NCBI GenBank assembly: GCA_964600665.1
Contig: CAZRKC010000010.1
Span: 8,890 to 72,889 of the forward strand
Source: CAZRKC01 sp964600665
Lineage (GTDB): Bacteria; Bacillota; SLNR01
Direction: 5' to 3'
DNA length: 64,000 nt
Shown: piece after piece, positions 52,612-61,379 of the stretch
Position numbering within the stretch: position 1 is the stretch's first letter
Layout: every line of letters begins with the position of its first letter
The notes under the pieces: model-generated
What the model saw: only the letters and a program-made list of their open reading frames with translations
What the model was told of the DNA's origin: nothing
The model's database searches: none
Made by a program: the position numbers and the translations under genes

Positions 52612-54365
52612 ATTCGCTTAAACTTCTTTTCCAACTCTGAACGCGGAAAACGAATCATTGTGGGGCGACCATGTGGGCACGTATATGGATATTGGGTGGC
52701 CATTAACTGGGTAATGAGCCCATCCATCTCGGGCCGCGTCAGATGATCTTGAGCTTTAATGGAAGCTCGGCATGCAGCGAGGACGATTTGTTCTCGCAGT
52801 AGATGTTTGCGGGCTGTGCCGACCGATACTGAAATGAGATCATCAAGAATGTCTTTCACCACTTGTTCCGATTTGGAAATTGGTATAGTAACCGGTACTT
52901 CCCGGAGACTTATGCTACGACCGCCGGCTGGATCTATGTGAAAACCAAGTTCATATAAATAATCCTTGGCACTGATGATGAGTGCATATTCAGGCGGAGT
53001 GAGTGTAATAATTAAAGGGATTAATAATGCCTGTGAAACCCATGGGTTTAAGCTGCTGGTTGTAAGCAGTTTCTCGTACAAGATTCGTTCGGCTGCAGCG
53101 TGCTGATCCAGCAGAATCAGTTCCTCCCCCATTTCTACGATTATAAAGGTCGAGAAAATTTGACCAATCACTTTCCAAGGGATTTTTGAAAGGGGCTTTA
53201 CATCTGGAATGAGCACTTGAACCGGCAGATCTTCATGTACTGATGACCCGTTCGATGCAATAGAATATGACTCCTGAACTAACAATCCCATTGTTAAATC
53301 GTGTGAATCGAGTATGGAACGATTGCTCATTATGGGATCGATTTTTCTATCATTCCCAGATCGATCGGCGTCTATCAGTACATTTCGGATCGATTGAGTC
53401 ACCACTTGGCAAACCTGTGTTTCTTGGTGGATGCGAATTTCTGTTTTAGCTGGATGAACATTCACATCTACTTGATGGCATGGAACCGATAAATTGACAA
53501 CTGCGATAGGGTACTGGTGCAATGGCAACATAGTATGGTACGCATCAACAATACATTGAGATATACTCGGGCTTTGGACATACCGACCGTTGACGAAAAT
53601 GGTGATATGCTTTCGCGTGCCACGAGTAACATCCGGCGGTGATATGATGGCATGAATTCCAATTTCTCCTATTTGGTCATGGACTTCCATCATTCTTCTT
53701 GCAACTTCAACTCCGTAAATATCCATTGCTACTTCCTTGATATCTCCACTACCTGTGCTTTGGAGCATCATTTGTCCGTTATTTGTATAATGAAACCGAA
53801 TGTTGGTATATGCCATTGCAAAACGCACCATCAAGTCACTGATCGATGTGTTTTCCGCTGGCAGTGACCGAAGAAACTTCTTACGGGCAGGCGTGTTGTA
53901 GAAAAGATCAGCAACGAGGATCACGGTACCATGAGGCATTCCGACAGCTTTTTGAGTTTGCTTCTGACCTGCTTCGATGTGCAAATGGATCCCAGCGTCT
54001 GCGTCAACTGTTTTGGTTCGTATGTCCATCCGGGATACAGCTGCAATACTTGCCAGGGCTTCTCCTCGAAACCCAAGGGTCTGGATTTTCTCAAGATCAC
54101 TCGCTTGACTGATTTTGCTGGTTGCATGAGGCAGGAAGGATAATGCTGCATCCAATTCTAACATGCCGGAGCCATCATCAGTCACTTGGATACGACTGAG
54201 GCCTGCGTCGACTACATCCACATAAACGGACCGAGCCCCTGCATCAATAGCATTTTCCACCAGTTCTTTTACCACAGAGGCGGGTCGTTCAATTACTTCT
54301 CCCGCAGCGATTTGGTTGGTAGTCTCAACTGGTAATATATGAATTTTCGGCATTATTTGACTCAT
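52608..54365 (-). CDS. mutL: DNA mismatch repair endonuclease MutL
   Basis: Mismatch-repair ATPase and nicking endonuclease, 585 residues. The GHKL motifs ENAIDAGA, DDGSGM, GFRGEAL and the loop after them are intact. The C-terminal DQHAAAERILYE (DQHA-x2-E-x4-E), ACRASIKA and CPHGRPT show the endonuclease type. ATG 54365 is preceded by AAGGAG, part of the 3' end of mutS. Confidence 0.97.
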   Translation of the reverse strand: MSQIMPKIHILPVETTNQIAAGEVIERPASVVKELVENAIDAGARSVYVDVVDAGLSRIQVTDDGSGMLELDAALSFLPHATSKISQASDLEKIQTLGFRGEALASIAAVSRMDIRTKTVDADAGIHLHIEAGQKQTQKAVGMPHGTVILVADLFYNTPARKKFLRSLPAENTSISDLMVRFAMAYTNIRFHYTNNGQMMLQSTGSGDIKEVAMDIYGVEVARRMMEVHDQIGEIGIHAIISPPDVTRGTRKHITIFVNGRYVQSPSISQCIVDAYHTMLPLHQYPIAVVNLSVPCHQVDVNVHPAKTEIRIHQETQVCQVVTQSIRNVLIDADRSGNDRKIDPIMSNRSILDSHDLTMGLLVQESYSIASNGSSVHEDLPVQVLIPDVKPLSKIPWKVIGQIFSTFIIVEMGEELILLDQHAAAERILYEKLLTTSSLNPWVSQALLIPLIITLTPPEYALIISAKDYLYELGFHIDPAGGRSISLREVPVTIPISKSEQVVKDILDDLISVSVGTARKHLLREQIVLAACRASIKAQDHLTRPEMDGLITQLMATQYPYTCPHGRPTMIRFPRSELEKKFKRI

Positions 54366-54366
54366 G

Positions 54367-56991
54367 TTATTTCTCCTTAGCGAGTAGCGCTTTTAAATTG
54401 GATAGGATATTTAAAGCTTCCAGAGGGGTCAAGATGTTGATATCGATATCGTTCAGTGCATCAGTAATTTCATGCGATGTGTCAGAGAAAAGGGTCAATT
54501 GCTGAGGGTCTTGACTGGGTTGAGTCCTCCTCGCTTTGTTCTGACTCAGGTGAAGTTCATCTAATTTTTCAAGGTCAAATAAAATTTCTTTTGCCCGGGA
54601 TAAGAGTGTTGGGGGAAGTCCAGCCAATCGGGCAACCTGAATACCATAGCTACGGTCTGCACCACCCTCGACAATTTTGCGTAAGAAAATCACTTGTTCA
54701 TTTTGCTCTTTGACTGATATGGACACATTGGACACTCCTGATAAAAGACTCTCCAGATCTGTCAACTCATGATAATGGGTAGCGAACAAGGTTCTGCATT
54801 GCAGGCTGGGTTGCTGATGGATATATTCAGTCACCGCCCAGGCAATGGATAGTCCGTCAAAAGTACTCGTACCTCTTCCGACTTCATCTAGGATCAGTAA
54901 GCTATGGGGCGTTGCGTGATTGAGGATATTTGCAACCTCATTCATCTCCACCATAAAAGTGCTTTGACCCGAGGCCAGGTCATCATGTGCACCAACCCGT
55001 GTGAAAATTCGATCGACCAAGCCAATCGTTGCATCGTCTGCAGGTACAAATGAGCCAATCTGGGCCATCAGAATAATCAAGGCGGTCTGCCTCATGTAGG
55101 TAGATTTCCCTGCCATATTGGGGCCTGTAATAATCAGAATCAATCTTCCTTCCTGTCCCAATATGGTATCATTTGGAACAAATGCACCAGCACTCAGCAT
55201 TTTCTCAACTACAGGATGCCGGCCATTCACGATACTCACTTCCCGCGACTTTGTAATGGCTGGTCGACTGTAGTGATTTTTTACGGCACATTCTGTTAAA
55301 GAAAACAAAGCATCAAGTTCAGCTAATGCATGACCATTCTTAAGAATTTTATCTGCATGATGATTGACCTCTTGTCGTATGCTGCAAAATACTTCATATT
55401 CTAAGTCAGTAAGCCGATTCTCAGCACCAAGAATTAAGCTTTCATATTCCATGAGTTTTTGAGTTGTATAACGCTCTGCATTCGACAGAGTCTGTTTTCG
55501 CTGAAAATGAGCCGGGACCAAATGACTATAGCTATTTGTTACTGTCAAATAGTACCCAAACACTCGGTTATATCCAATTCTAAGGGATTTGATGCCACTT
55601 TTGTCTTTCTCTTGTGATTCATATTCCATGAGCCACTGTTTACCATTCTGTGCTGCAGTTCGATATTGGTCGATTTCTGCGTGATATCCAGTGCGTATCA
55701 GATTTCCTTCTGTGATGGTTTGGGGTGGATCGTCAACGATGGCCTGAACGATCAATGCCTGGAGGTCGTTTAGTTCATCGAGGTTGTTTTGTAATTGGAC
55801 TAGCAAAGAAGATGTAGTTGTTTGAAGCAGATTCTTGATGGCTGGGATCAATGTCAGTGATGTTGCAATAGCCCGAAGGTCACGTGCATTGGCATGACCG
55901 CACGCGCACCGGGAAACCAGTCGTTCCAAGTCATACGTTTGGCTCAAAAGTGAACCAAGGTCATACCGGAGTAGCCGGTTATCCATTAGCTCTTCTATGG
56001 CATCTAATCTCAGATTGATATCGGTATCACTTAGCAGCGGTTGCTCAACCCACTGCTTGAGACATCTGCCACCCATTGCTGTCTGTGTATAATCCAAGAC
56101 CCACAATAAACTCCCTTTGGACTGATTGTCGCGGATTGTCCGTGTCAATTCCAAATTGCGGCGAGTATTGGCATCCAATGTCATATAAGATGAGGTGGAG
56201 TAAGTTGTCAGTTTCACAATGTGCTGCAGTGTGCCTCTTTGAGTCTCTTGCAAATAGGCCAGTGTTGACCCGGATGCCCGGACAGCGAGCGGCAGATGCT
56301 CACATCCGAATGGTTCCAATGACGAAGTATGAAAATGAGTAAGAAGTCGTTGATAGCAATGATCGTATCCGAAATTCTCATCATCTAAACATTCTATCCG
56401 AAATGGCATCGATGTTGCGCAATATTCTTCCCATTGTGGATGATGCATGATGGTGGTATTAACTAATACTTCCGCAGGTGCAAGTCGTGCGATCTCATGC
56501 ACGAGCTCCTGTATGACATCATGACCATCTAATTGAGTGGTCACGAAATGACCTGTTGATAAGTCACAGGCAGCAATACCGACTCGTTCGCTTTGGTAAA
56601 CAGCGGACAGCAGGTAATTGTTCGATTTTTCATCCAAAAGGTTTGGGTCGATCAGTGTGCCAGGCGTGATAATGCGTATGACTTCACGCCGTACGACACC
56701 CTTCGCTTCTTTGGGATCTTCTACCTGTTCGCAAATAGCGACTGTATATCCTTGATCAACCAAACGAGCAATATACGTATCTGCTGCGTGGTAAGGAATA
56801 CCTGCCATCGGGACGCGATTGCCCTTTCCCGCTTCCCGGCCTGTCAAGGTCAAGTCTAGTACTTTGGCAGCGACTTTTGCATCATCAAAGAACATCTCAT
56901 AAAAGTCACCCAATCGAAAGAATAAAACGGAATCTGGATGGTGTTCTTTGATTCTGAGGTACTGTTGCATCATGGGGGTATATCCGCTCAT
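54367..56991 (-). CDS. mutS: DNA mismatch repair protein MutS
   Basis: Mismatch-recognition ATPase, 874 residues. The mismatch-binding FYEMF, P-loop GPNMAGKST and LLILDEVGRGTS (Walker B), and the C-terminal FATHYHEL are present. Start ATG 56991 follows GAAGGTG; an in-frame ATG 87 nt upstream has no site and overlaps miaB. mutL starts 2 nt after the stop. Confidence 0.97.
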   Translation of the reverse strand: MSGYTPMMQQYLRIKEHHPDSVLFFRLGDFYEMFFDDAKVAAKVLDLTLTGREAGKGNRVPMAGIPYHAADTYIARLVDQGYTVAICEQVEDPKEAKGVVRREVIRIITPGTLIDPNLLDEKSNNYLLSAVYQSERVGIAACDLSTGHFVTTQLDGHDVIQELVHEIARLAPAEVLVNTTIMHHPQWEEYCATSMPFRIECLDDENFGYDHCYQRLLTHFHTSSLEPFGCEHLPLAVRASGSTLAYLQETQRGTLQHIVKLTTYSTSSYMTLDANTRRNLELTRTIRDNQSKGSLLWVLDYTQTAMGGRCLKQWVEQPLLSDTDINLRLDAIEELMDNRLLRYDLGSLLSQTYDLERLVSRCACGHANARDLRAIATSLTLIPAIKNLLQTTTSSLLVQLQNNLDELNDLQALIVQAIVDDPPQTITEGNLIRTGYHAEIDQYRTAAQNGKQWLMEYESQEKDKSGIKSLRIGYNRVFGYYLTVTNSYSHLVPAHFQRKQTLSNAERYTTQKLMEYESLILGAENRLTDLEYEVFCSIRQEVNHHADKILKNGHALAELDALFSLTECAVKNHYSRPAITKSREVSIVNGRHPVVEKMLSAGAFVPNDTILGQEGRLILIITGPNMAGKSTYMRQTALIILMAQIGSFVPADDATIGLVDRIFTRVGAHDDLASGQSTFMVEMNEVANILNHATPHSLLILDEVGRGTSTFDGLSIAWAVTEYIHQQPSLQCRTLFATHYHELTDLESLLSGVSNVSISVKEQNEQVIFLRKIVEGGADRSYGIQVARLAGLPPTLLSRAKEILFDLEKLDELHLSQNKARRTQPSQDPQQLTLFSDTSHEITDALNDIDINILTPLEALNILSNLKALLAKEK

Positions 56992-56995
56992 GATT

Positions 56996-58405
56996 TCACC
57001 TTCCTGTATCGTATGGCACGACTTGGCCATGGAGAGTCCATGTTTTAACGTCATCAATCCGGACCTGAACAATATCACCTGGCATCAGATTTGTCAGCTT
57101 GGGGAATAACACGAGTTTATGTGTTCGGGTACGCCCTGCGAGTGTTTGCGCATCATTTTGACTTTCACCTTCGACCATGACCTCCAAAGTAGTACTGAGC
57201 AGCTGCTGATTAATCTTGAGGCTAATTTCATTTTGGAGTGCCATCAATTCTTGTAGTCTGCGTTTTTTTATAGCAATGGGAATTTGATCTACCATGGTGC
57301 TGGCGCTAGTACCGGAGCGGTTGGAATAGATAAACGTGTAAGCGGTGTCCCATTGAGCCTTAACACATAGCTTTAAAGTGTCCTGGAAATCATCTTCGGT
57401 TTCTCCAGGGAATCCGACAATGATATCGGTGGTTACACTCACATTTGGAATTCTTTCACGAATCTGGGTCAATAATTCCAAGTACTGCAATTGATTATAA
57501 CCCCGGTTCATAAGTTGCAGGATTCGATCGCTTCCAGCTTGGACTGGCAGGTGAATGTGTTCACAAACATGTTTTGAAATTTCAATGGTTTTGATCAACT
57601 TCTCAGTTAGGTCTCTTGGATGTGATGTCATAAATCGAATCCGTTGAATATTGGGAATGTCATTTACCATCATCAGAAGATCCGAAAAATCGGTCGGTGT
57701 TTGCAATCCCCTACCATATGAGTTTACATTTTGACCTAGCAGAGTTACTTCCTTGACTCCCTTGAGAGTGAGTTGAGTGATCTCGCTGATGATTGCAGCT
57801 GGAGTTCGGCTACGTTCGCGACCGCGCACATGGGGAACGATGCAATACGTGCAGAAATTGTTGCAGCCATGCATAATGGCTACCCAAGCGCGGTAAGCAT
57901 CTTGGCGGCTATGAGGAAGCCCCTCATCGATCTGTCGGTACTCATCCGGGGAGATTTGGACCACGAGTTTACGCTGCGTGTATGCATCAAGAATGACATT
58001 TCCAAGGGTATGAATCATATCAGTCCCAAGCACAAAGTCCACATGTGGAGCAATGCGACGGATTCTGTTCAGTTCATTCGGTTTTTGCATCATACACCCG
58101 GATACGCCGATTAATAAGTGGGGTCGTTCTTCCTTGATTTTTTTAAGGGAACCGATTTTCCCGTAAATTTTTTGTTCTGCACTTTCACGAACGCAACATG
58201 TATTAATTATTATGATATCAGCTTCATTGATTGACTGGGCAAGGATGTACCCCATGGATTCCAGCATACCCGCAATCATTTCTGAATCATGCTCGCTCAT
58301 TTGGCATCCATAAGTCAGTACTGCATATTGACGTTTTTGATGGTTTAATCGGTCGTATTCCATATTCATCTGTTGCAAAGATGCAATCGCTTCCATATTG
58401 TTCAT
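56996..58405 (-). CDS. miaB: tRNA-2-methylthio-N6-dimethylallyladenosine synthase
   Basis: Radical-SAM methylthiotransferase for tRNA A37, 469 residues. UPF0004 domain with the cysteines of TYGCQMSEHDSE, NTCCVRESAE and GVSGCMMQ (auxiliary cluster), then the radical-SAM CNNFCTYC, and a C-terminal TRAM domain. AAGGATG precedes ATG 58405. It heads the mutS-mutL-RsmJ-miaA-hfq run. Confidence 0.96.
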   Translation of the reverse strand: MNNMEAIASLQQMNMEYDRLNHQKRQYAVLTYGCQMSEHDSEMIAGMLESMGYILAQSINEADIIIINTCCVRESAEQKIYGKIGSLKKIKEERPHLLIGVSGCMMQKPNELNRIRRIAPHVDFVLGTDMIHTLGNVILDAYTQRKLVVQISPDEYRQIDEGLPHSRQDAYRAWVAIMHGCNNFCTYCIVPHVRGRERSRTPAAIISEITQLTLKGVKEVTLLGQNVNSYGRGLQTPTDFSDLLMMVNDIPNIQRIRFMTSHPRDLTEKLIKTIEISKHVCEHIHLPVQAGSDRILQLMNRGYNQLQYLELLTQIRERIPNVSVTTDIIVGFPGETEDDFQDTLKLCVKAQWDTAYTFIYSNRSGTSASTMVDQIPIAIKKRRLQELMALQNEISLKINQQLLSTTLEVMVEGESQNDAQTLAGRTRTHKLVLFPKLTNLMPGDIVQVRIDDVKTWTLHGQVVPYDTGR

Positions 58406-58419
58406 AATGTCATCCTTTC

Positions 58420-59217
58420 TTATATAAGGGGCGGCATGAAGATATGCCAGAAAAATTGATCCACAAGCACCAGTATACCCAGCGCAATGACATAATACGA
58501 AAAGATTTTCAAGCTGCCTTTAGTTAACACATTGAGCATATATTGGATTGCAAAATAACCAGTGACAGCCGCAGCGGCGGTGCCGATGATTACGGGAGTT
58601 AAAGGGATTGATTCGAATCCAGATTCCAGCAGCGACATGCCCTCTAAAAGCCCAGTACCAAGAATGACTGGAATGGATAGTAAAAATGAAAATCGAGCCG
58701 CTTCTCGACGGTCCATTCCTCTGATAAGCCCGGCGGCAATGGTCATTCCAGAGCGAGAGATAGCCGGCAGCATTGCAACTGCCTGTAGTAATCCAATGAA
58801 ACCTGCGTCTAAAAAGCTCATATCAGTTAATGTTTTATATCCTCTGCGGTATTGATCTACCATCCATAGGATCAGACCAGTTAATATGAAGTTGATGCCG
58901 AGATATTTTCCTGAGTCGAATATTCCGCGGATTTGATCTTCAAACAGAAATCCAAAAACAGCAGTCACAGCAGCACCGGTGATGATCAGCATGGGCAAGC
59001 GTGCCAGTGGTCGACGCACCATAGCGATGATGTCCTTAAAGAAAACAAGGAAAACCGCGATAAGGGTACCCAGATGGACAAACACCGTAAATGTCAGAGA
59101 GCCCTCCGTTATGTTAAATATTTGCTGTAAAAGTACGAGATGCCCCGAACTGCTGACTGGAATAAATTCAGTCAAGCCCTGGACAACCCCTAGTATCAAC
59201 GCATCAATAATATTCAA
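58420..59217 (-). CDS. uppP: Undecaprenyl-diphosphatase UppP/BacA
   Basis: Membrane phosphatase that recycles undecaprenyl pyrophosphate for peptidoglycan synthesis, and gives bacitracin resistance, 265 residues, about eight helices. Motif LTEFIPVSSSGHL near the start and AISRSGMTIAAGL in the middle are the two catalytic segments. The start is a TTG at 59217, about ten nt after AGGGGGG. It precedes miaB by 14 nt and may be the promoter-proximal gene of that operon. Confidence 0.93.
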   Translation of the reverse strand: MNIIDALILGVVQGLTEFIPVSSSGHLVLLQQIFNITEGSLTFTVFVHLGTLIAVFLVFFKDIIAMVRRPLARLPMLIITGAAVTAVFGFLFEDQIRGIFDSGKYLGINFILTGLILWMVDQYRRGYKTLTDMSFLDAGFIGLLQAVAMLPAISRSGMTIAAGLIRGMDRREAARFSFLLSIPVILGTGLLEGMSLLESGFESIPLTPVIIGTAAAAVTGYFAIQYMLNVLTKGSLKIFSYYVIALGILVLVDQFFWHIFMPPLI

Positions 59218-59278
59218 GGCTCTATCCCCCCTACCGTCACCTGATCCTTATTATACCATTCATATTCAAGAAGTTGAA

Positions 59279-59313
59279 GGTAAAATAAAGAAGATGCCTG
59301 CGAGGAGGCATCT
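59279..59313 (-). terminator. Intrinsic terminator after rocB
   Basis: Stem AGATGCCT (59292-59299) with AGGCATCT (59306-59313); on the minus strand a T-rich stretch follows. It separates rocB from uppP. Confidence 0.7.
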
Positions 59314-59324
59314 CCGATACAACT

Positions 59325-60965
59325 CTATGCTTTAAGCATGGTCATGACTGCTCTTTTTAACAATGCTGGGGCAGTGTGGAAAGAAAATCCTGTATGTAGT
59401 CTCTCAGTGAATTTGTGAGCATCTTTCCCGCATGAGCCAACATTAAATACTGGTACATTCAATTTTGCGAGCTCTTCGAGGGGTAACGAATATCGATGCC
59501 CCCAGATGGGCATATTCGGCTTGAGCATTTCGATTACATCATCTGCATCTTGGAGGCCGGTATAACTTAAATCTGAAATCCCTTTATGGAATCGGTTTAC
59601 ATGGAAATGGAATCCATACTGATCTGCTGCGAATTGGTCCAAATCTGCGACCATATTGAGTAGCTTCTTCTCACCTTCAGAGGTACCTTTGTTACGAATA
59701 TGTGGATAATATGGAGGCGCAAACGAAATGATGATCATGGGATCCTTGTCAGGGCAAAAACGATGCACTTCGGATACAACCCTCAGACTGAATTCACGTT
59801 CATCAATTTCCGTGTGCGCTTTCCATGTATTGATGTAATCGTTCAAATGCAAGCGGAACTTTTCACCATGTGCAGAAAGAGCCATCTCATACAAATCAGC
59901 ATACGTGTATACTTTGGGTTGCCAAGGAATATTGGGTCTTGGCGTTCCTGTGAAAGCAGCATATTTATCAGCTTCAATGTTCATTTTCTGCAAAGCAGCG
60001 GCAAATGCTTCTTCACTAATGGCAACCAGTTTCTCTAGCACTTCTTTAGGTGAACGAGTCAATGTGAAAACATTAAAATATGACACTGCAGCTGCGGGTG
60101 TTGATACATTATAGAGCTCCTTGACATCTTTTGATTTAAGATTTGTAGGGGGAGCTGAAGACTCTCCATCAGCAATGTCTGCTAAATCAGCATTGACTTC
60201 CAATCTTGTTTCCACTTCTGCAGCCAGCAGATTTGAATTGAGCCCGCCAAATGAATCGGCAGCGTGGGTTTCTTTGCCCACACAATAGAACATCGGCAAT
60301 ACTTTCCCGATCGCTCCGATGAATACATTAAAGGTGCCATCCGCATTAAAATGGGCAGGCTCACTATTGATGACACTAGTATACGTAAATCCGAATGTTT
60401 CTTTGAGAGAATTTAGAAACGGAACTGCACCTAACATCCCCGCAGAGTTATTTTCTTCATCTGGTACAGATAGGAATAGAATGTTGCCATCTAAATTTTC
60501 GGGATGTTGGCTTGCTTCCTCTAGTAAACAAATCTGCAAAGCGCCACCGCATTTCATGTCCATGGTCCCTCGGCCAAAAAGCCATTCGCCTGATTCCAGA
60601 TCCTCCTTTGCATCCGGAGGCAGAATGCTGGGATTGATTGCTTTTGTAAGGGCAATGGGGTCTAGCGCAAGCTCTTTATATGCGCCATAGTCACTCAAGC
60701 CGACAATATCATGATGATTTAATAGCACCACCGTACGATCTGAACGTCCTTTCACCCATGCAGTAACAAAATACCGGCCTATGGCATCGTTGGGGATAGG
60801 ATTTAACTTAAGTTGATCGGGATGCTCTTTGAAGTAGGGAATCTCTTCTAAAATGTTGTAGATTTCTCGAGCCATTTGCTTTTCTTCTGCTGTTCCGGAT
60901 ATACTGGAACACGCAACCATGCGCAATAACGTTTTCTCAATTCCTTCAGGTGTATTCCAAGTCAT
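59325..60965 (-). CDS. rocB: RocB-like M20-family peptidase (arginine utilisation)
   Basis: Zinc metallopeptidase of the M20 family, RocB type, 546 residues. NHHD (His84-Asp86 region), RGTMDMKCGGAL with the bridging Asp, PDEENNS with catalytic Glu, and the C-terminal SCGKDAHKFTER are visible. In B. subtilis rocB lies in an arginine catabolic operon, but its reaction is not established. ATG 60965 follows GGGGGAT. Nearby genes include a decarboxylase and, far upstream, the arginine-related set, which suits the assignment. Confidence 0.87.
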   Translation of the reverse strand: MTWNTPEGIEKTLLRMVACSSISGTAEEKQMAREIYNILEEIPYFKEHPDQLKLNPIPNDAIGRYFVTAWVKGRSDRTVVLLNHHDIVGLSDYGAYKELALDPIALTKAINPSILPPDAKEDLESGEWLFGRGTMDMKCGGALQICLLEEASQHPENLDGNILFLSVPDEENNSAGMLGAVPFLNSLKETFGFTYTSVINSEPAHFNADGTFNVFIGAIGKVLPMFYCVGKETHAADSFGGLNSNLLAAEVETRLEVNADLADIADGESSAPPTNLKSKDVKELYNVSTPAAAVSYFNVFTLTRSPKEVLEKLVAISEEAFAAALQKMNIEADKYAAFTGTPRPNIPWQPKVYTYADLYEMALSAHGEKFRLHLNDYINTWKAHTEIDEREFSLRVVSEVHRFCPDKDPMIIISFAPPYYPHIRNKGTSEGEKKLLNMVADLDQFAADQYGFHFHVNRFHKGISDLSYTGLQDADDVIEMLKPNMPIWGHRYSLPLEELAKLNVPVFNVGSCGKDAHKFTERLHTGFSFHTAPALLKRAVMTMLKA

Positions 60966-61084
60966 CAATGATCCCCCTTTCTTGATTCTCTTTTTTCATT
61001 CTACTTAATGTGGCTTTTTCCTGTATTGACGAAAAAATATCCTTAAGAAGGACTTTGACTATCTATGAAGAATATAAATAAGGT

Positions 61085-61102
61085 TCTCAATTTTAATTGA
61101 GA
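61085..61102. repeat. Small hairpin upstream of the selenoprotein gene
   Basis: Perfect TCTCAAT/ATTGAGA stem with a TTTA loop, 29 nt before the start codon. It may be a terminator of leftward transcription, or a leader structure. Confidence 0.4.
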
Positions 61103-61130
61103 GCAATACCCATAAAGTGAGGTGAAGCAG

Positions 61131-61328
61131 TTGGTATCAAAAGACATGGTAATCAAGGATGTCATCAACAAATATCCAGGTGCTGTGAAAGTTTTCATGA
61201 AGCATGGCCTCCGCTGCGTTGGCTGAGGGGGTGCTCTCTTCGAGACAGTCGAGCAGGGTGCTCGCGCACATGGGATCAATCTGGATCTGTTGATGGAAGA
61301 TCTGAACAAATTATCAGAAAGTAATTAA
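61131..61328 (+). CDS. Putative selenoprotein, DUF1858/hybrid-cluster-associated redox domain (CxxU)
   Basis: 65 residues if the in-frame TGA at 61224-61226 is read as selenocysteine (residue 32). The start is TTG 61131, preceded by TGAGGTGA at 61118-61125; ATG 61146 is also possible. On both sides of the TGA the same frame matches the DUF1858 (prismane-associated disulfide) family: IKDVINKYPGAVKVFMKHGL, then Cys29-Val-Gly, TGA, then GGALFETVEQGARAHGINLDLL and EDLNK. The family normally has CxxC here, so Cys-x-x-Sec replaces it. A short GCTC/GAGC pairing downstream may be part of a SECIS element, but the fold is not strong by eye. Probably a redox protein; partner unknown. Confidence 0.82.
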
Positions 61329-61348
61329 ATCAGGTTTTCCGTAAATAT

Positions 61349-61378
61349 AAAATCCGCAGGCAAGCCTGCGGATTTTTA
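61349..61378. terminator. Bidirectional intrinsic terminator
   Basis: Stem AAATCCGCAGGC with GCCTGCGGATTT (loop AA), followed by T on the right and, on the minus strand, by T from the AAA left side. Serves the selenoprotein gene and the decarboxylase gene. Confidence 0.88.
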
Positions 61379-61379
61379 T

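Noticed and set aside
61131..61328. Reading the DUF1858 gene as a nonsense-mutated pseudogene
   Set aside because: The same frame stays conserved on both sides of the TGA, the codon falls exactly on the second Cys of the CxxC, and ribosome site, stop and terminator are intact. Decay would be expected to leave other damage.
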